Below, piece after piece: positions 23,225 to 25,215 of a stretch of DNA of 25,215 nt. Position 1 is the first letter of the stretch. Every line of letters begins with the position of its first letter. Origin of the DNA: Gemmatimonadota bacterium (GTDB taxonomy: Bacteria; Gemmatimonadota; Gemmatimonadetes; Gemmatimonadales; GWC2-71-9); NCBI GenBank assembly GCA_016713435.1, contig JADJPD010000011.1, positions 1 to 25,215 on the forward strand, read 5' to 3'. Under the pieces are notes generated by a model. It did no database searches, was not told where the DNA came from, and saw only the letters and a list, made by a program, of their open reading frames with translations. The translations under genes and the position numbers were made by a program.

Positions 23225-24424
23225 CGGGGCGCGAGCTACTCCTCCGAAGCCACGCGCGTGTCTCCCGCCAGAAGGGTCCGGGGTCTGCCAGCCGAAGGAT
23301 CTCGTTCCGGTCGCCGGGGCGCCAGAGGACGAGGAAGTCGAGCAACGAGTGGAGCCGGCTGGGGAGCCGGGCGGCAGGGCCAGCTGGGCGTCGCTCTTCC
23401 GGACGCGGGCCAGCAGGTGGTCCACGTCGCCCCACCACCAGCGGCTGCGGACGCCGTTCCGGTACGCGGGCGGCAGGGCCGCCGGCGCGCCGAACATGGC
23501 GTCGAGGAGGAGCCGCGGGAAGTCCACCCCGGCGTCCACCGCCAGCTGCAGCGAGCCCCAGAAGCGGCCGTTGATCTCCATCAGGTACGGCGTGCCGGTG
23601 GCGGCGTCCACCTTGTACTCGATCATGGCCACGCCCTGCCACTGGAACCGGTCGAGCAGCGCCCGCGAGCGCGCCACGAGCGAGGGCTCGGCCGGGATGC
23701 TCTCGCGATAGACGCTCACGCCGCCCGCCGGCGGCTTCTCGCGGAGGCGCTGGTGCGCGAACACCGCGCGCGTCTCGCCGTCCCATACCAGCAGGAAGAT
23801 CCCCACACCCGGCCCCACCACCCGCTGCTGCAGCAGCACCGGATACGCCGCCTCGGGATACTCGGCCAGGTGGCGCGACAGCTCGGCGGCCGTGGCCGCG
23901 TGGCTCACCCCGAACTTGCCACGCGCCCCGTCGGCTCCACTCACGGAGCGGGCGGGCTTGAGGACCAGCGGGAAGCGGAGCGTGGCGGCGTCGAGTGAGG
24001 CCACGTCGGCCTTCGTCTCCACGCGCACCTGCGCGGGCACCGCGATGCCGAGCTCCGGCGCCGCCGCGAGGAGCGCGGCCTTGTCGGAGATGGCGCGGAA
24101 GCGGGCCAGGTCGGGATAGGGGAAGCGCGCCGCGCCCAGGCAGTCGCGGTATTCGAGCAGCGCCAGCACCGACGGTTCGGCCACGGGCAGCACCGCCTCG
24201 ATGCGCTCCTGCTGCACCAGCTCGCCGATGCGGGCCGCGAAGGCGGCGGGATCGTGGAGCGGGTCGGGGACCTGGAATTCCCCCGCGGCGGCGCGCGAGC
24301 CGCCGGCGAGCGGCGCCGCCTTGGCCGAGGCCACGAGCACGCGGTGGCCGGCTCGGCCCAGGCTCCGGGTCACGGCGAGCGCCGCACGCTGCTCGGCGTC
24401 GGTGACGAGGACCGTGCGGCTCAT
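23225..24424 (-). CDS. ATP-grasp carboxylate-amine ligase-like protein, one frameshift
   Basis: ATP-dependent ligase joining a carboxylate to an amine or similar group. The ATG at 24424 overlaps the deacetylase stop (ATGA). N-terminal domain: VLVTDAEQRAALAVTRSL, then VLPVAEPSVLALLEYRDCL and FRAISDKAALLAAAPELGI. ATP-binding lobe: RFPLVLKPARSVSGADG (nucleotide Lys), VLLQQRVVGPGVGIFLLVWD. Metal site: VAMIEYKVDAATGTPYLMEI then NGRFWGSLQLAVDAG. C-terminal part: WWWGDVDHLLARVRKSD, then after a missing base near 23368 LLDFLVLWRPGDRNEILRL and FWRETRAWLRR, the usual end of this subgroup. With that base restored, the frame runs on without a stop into the PHP domain (652 residues in total). Possible role: adding an amino acid or amide to a glycan sugar. 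Confidence 0.83.
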
Positions 24425-25215
24425 GCGCCCATGAGGCCGGCGAGCCGGACGATGAACCCGGCCTCGCTGAGCCCGGCAGGGATGTTGAGGCGCGGGATGC
24501 GGAGCCGGGGCCAGCCGCCCTCGGGGAGCCAGCCGCCGCTCACCAGGAAGCCGGCCTCGTAGCCCGCCCGCTCCACGGCGGCCTCGCCCTCCGGCGAGAT
24601 CAGGCCGTAGGGATAGGCAATCCACGGCCGCACGCGGTCAAAGCGCTGGTGGAGCCAGGTGAGGGGGCGGAGCAGTTCCTCCTCGAACTCCGGGCCGTGC
24701 AGCGCGGCGAGGTTGGGATGGGTCCAGGTGTGGGCGCCTAAGACCAGGCCCGGCGCCTGGGCGGCCTGGGTGAGCTCCTCGAGGCTGGCGGGGAGCGCGT
24801 GGGCCGGGACGTCGAGCACCGAGAGCCCGGCCTGCGCGGCGAGGCCGAGCACGTCGAGGCCGCGGCCGCGGCCCTCGCTGAGCGCCCGTTCGCGGAAGGC
24901 CGGGGGCAGGCCGCCGGTCTTCCCGTCGCTCACCCGGTCCCACCAGAAGGCGCCGCCGCCGAGGCAGCCGGGCGTCACGAACAGGGTGGCGGGATGGCCG
25001 CGGTGCGCCAGCTCGCGGAGGCCCACCGTGACGGCGCCGCGATAGGCGTCGTCGAAGGTGATCGCCACGTACGGGCCCTCGCCGATGGTCTTGCCGGCGA
25101 GGAGGTCGGCGAGCGGGACGATCTGGGCGTGCTGCTCCAGCAGGTCGAGCTGGGCGCGGAAGGTGGCCTCGGCCAGGTGCAGCGAGTGGTCGGCGGGGGC
25201 GGCCTGGCCGGCGGG
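24421..25215 (-). CDS. Polysaccharide deacetylase (CE4), 5' end cut by the window edge
   Basis: Open from the window edge to TGA at 24421, at least 264 residues; the start lies beyond 25215. Motif 1 reads VAITFDDAYRGAV, with Ala where most family members have Gly (TFDDG), but both Asp are kept. Then FVTPGCLGGGAFWWDRV, a variable insert, HTWTHPNLAAL (motif 2, metal His pair), IAYPYGLISPEGEAAV (motif 3) and RLRIPRLNIP near the C-terminus. It differs in insert and length from the deacetylase at 14462-15493. First visible gene of the right-hand minus-strand operon, coupled to the ATP-grasp gene by ATGA. Likely modifies the exopolysaccharide or its lipid-linked precursor. Confidence 0.85.
   Translation of the reverse strand, partial: PAGQAAPADHSLHLAEATFRAQLDLLEQHAQIVPLADLLAGKTIGEGPYVAITFDDAYRGAVTVGLRELAHRGHPATLFVTPGCLGGGAFWWDRVSDGKTGGLPPAFRERALSEGRGRGLDVLGLAAQAGLSVLDVPAHALPASLEELTQAAQAPGLVLGAHTWTHPNLAALHGPEFEEELLRPLTWLHQRFDRVRPWIAYPYGLISPEGEAAVERAGYEAGFLVSGGWLPEGGWPRLRIPRLNIPAGLSEAGFIVRLAGLMGA

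Noticed and set aside
1..25215. Transposase, integrase, tRNA or rRNA genes
   Set aside because: No motif of a transposase or integrase and no cloverleaf or rRNA-like stretch was recognised by eye anywhere in the window.

Overview
The window looks like part of an exopolysaccharide / surface-glycan locus from a very GC-rich (visibly about 70% or more) Gram-negative-type bacterium. Lipobox signal peptides, a Wzx-type flippase and nucleotide-sugar enzymes point to a cell with an outer membrane. The style of the genes resembles soil Gemmatimonadota, but this assignment is an inference from general resemblance and was not tested.

Layout. (1) Positions 1-5840, minus strand: a run of glycan genes in the transcription order truncated GT-A-like protein, GT2 glycosyltransferase, HemY/UGM-like FAD oxidoreductase, two GT4 glycosyltransferases, NAD-dependent sugar epimerase (running off the left edge). 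From about 4.0 kb leftwards the reading frames are broken by many single-base indels although the family motifs survive. (2) 6220-7881, minus: a multi-pass GT39/ArnT-like membrane glycosyltransferase. (3) 8227-16114, plus: nucleotide-sugar dehydrogenase, Wzx flippase, two GT4 enzymes, a NodB-type polysaccharide deacetylase and a left-handed beta-helix acyltransferase, several joined by ATGA overlaps. (4) 16193-20385, minus: a jelly-roll lipoprotein, a broken paralogue of it, a SAM methyltransferase and an unrecognised helical 232-aa protein. (5) 20849-21192: an array of 17 copies of the palindrome CACCCGGGTG (with variants) repeating every 21 bp. (6) 21283-25215, minus: terminator, GT4 glycosyltransferase, PHP-domain protein, ATP-grasp ligase and a second polysaccharide deacetylase cut by the right edge, joined by ATGA overlaps.

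Together these genes would make activated (probably acidic) sugars, assemble them on a lipid carrier with several glycosyltransferases, flip the product across the inner membrane (Wzx), and modify it by deacetylation, acylation and possibly methylation. No polymerase (Wzy), initiating sugar-phosphate transferase, chain-length regulator or outer-membrane exporter is visible, so the locus must extend beyond the window or be completed elsewhere. The jelly-roll lipoproteins may bind or cleave the product (inference).

The most unusual feature is the 21-bp-phased palindrome array: it places dyad-symmetric sites two helical turns apart, on one face of the DNA, upstream of the unrecognised helical protein gene. 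Frameshifts elsewhere (left 4 kb; near 16020, 21540 and 23368) mostly sit in homopolymers and may be sequencing errors. The second lipoprotein gene additionally carries a substitution-type amber codon and is a better candidate for genuine decay.
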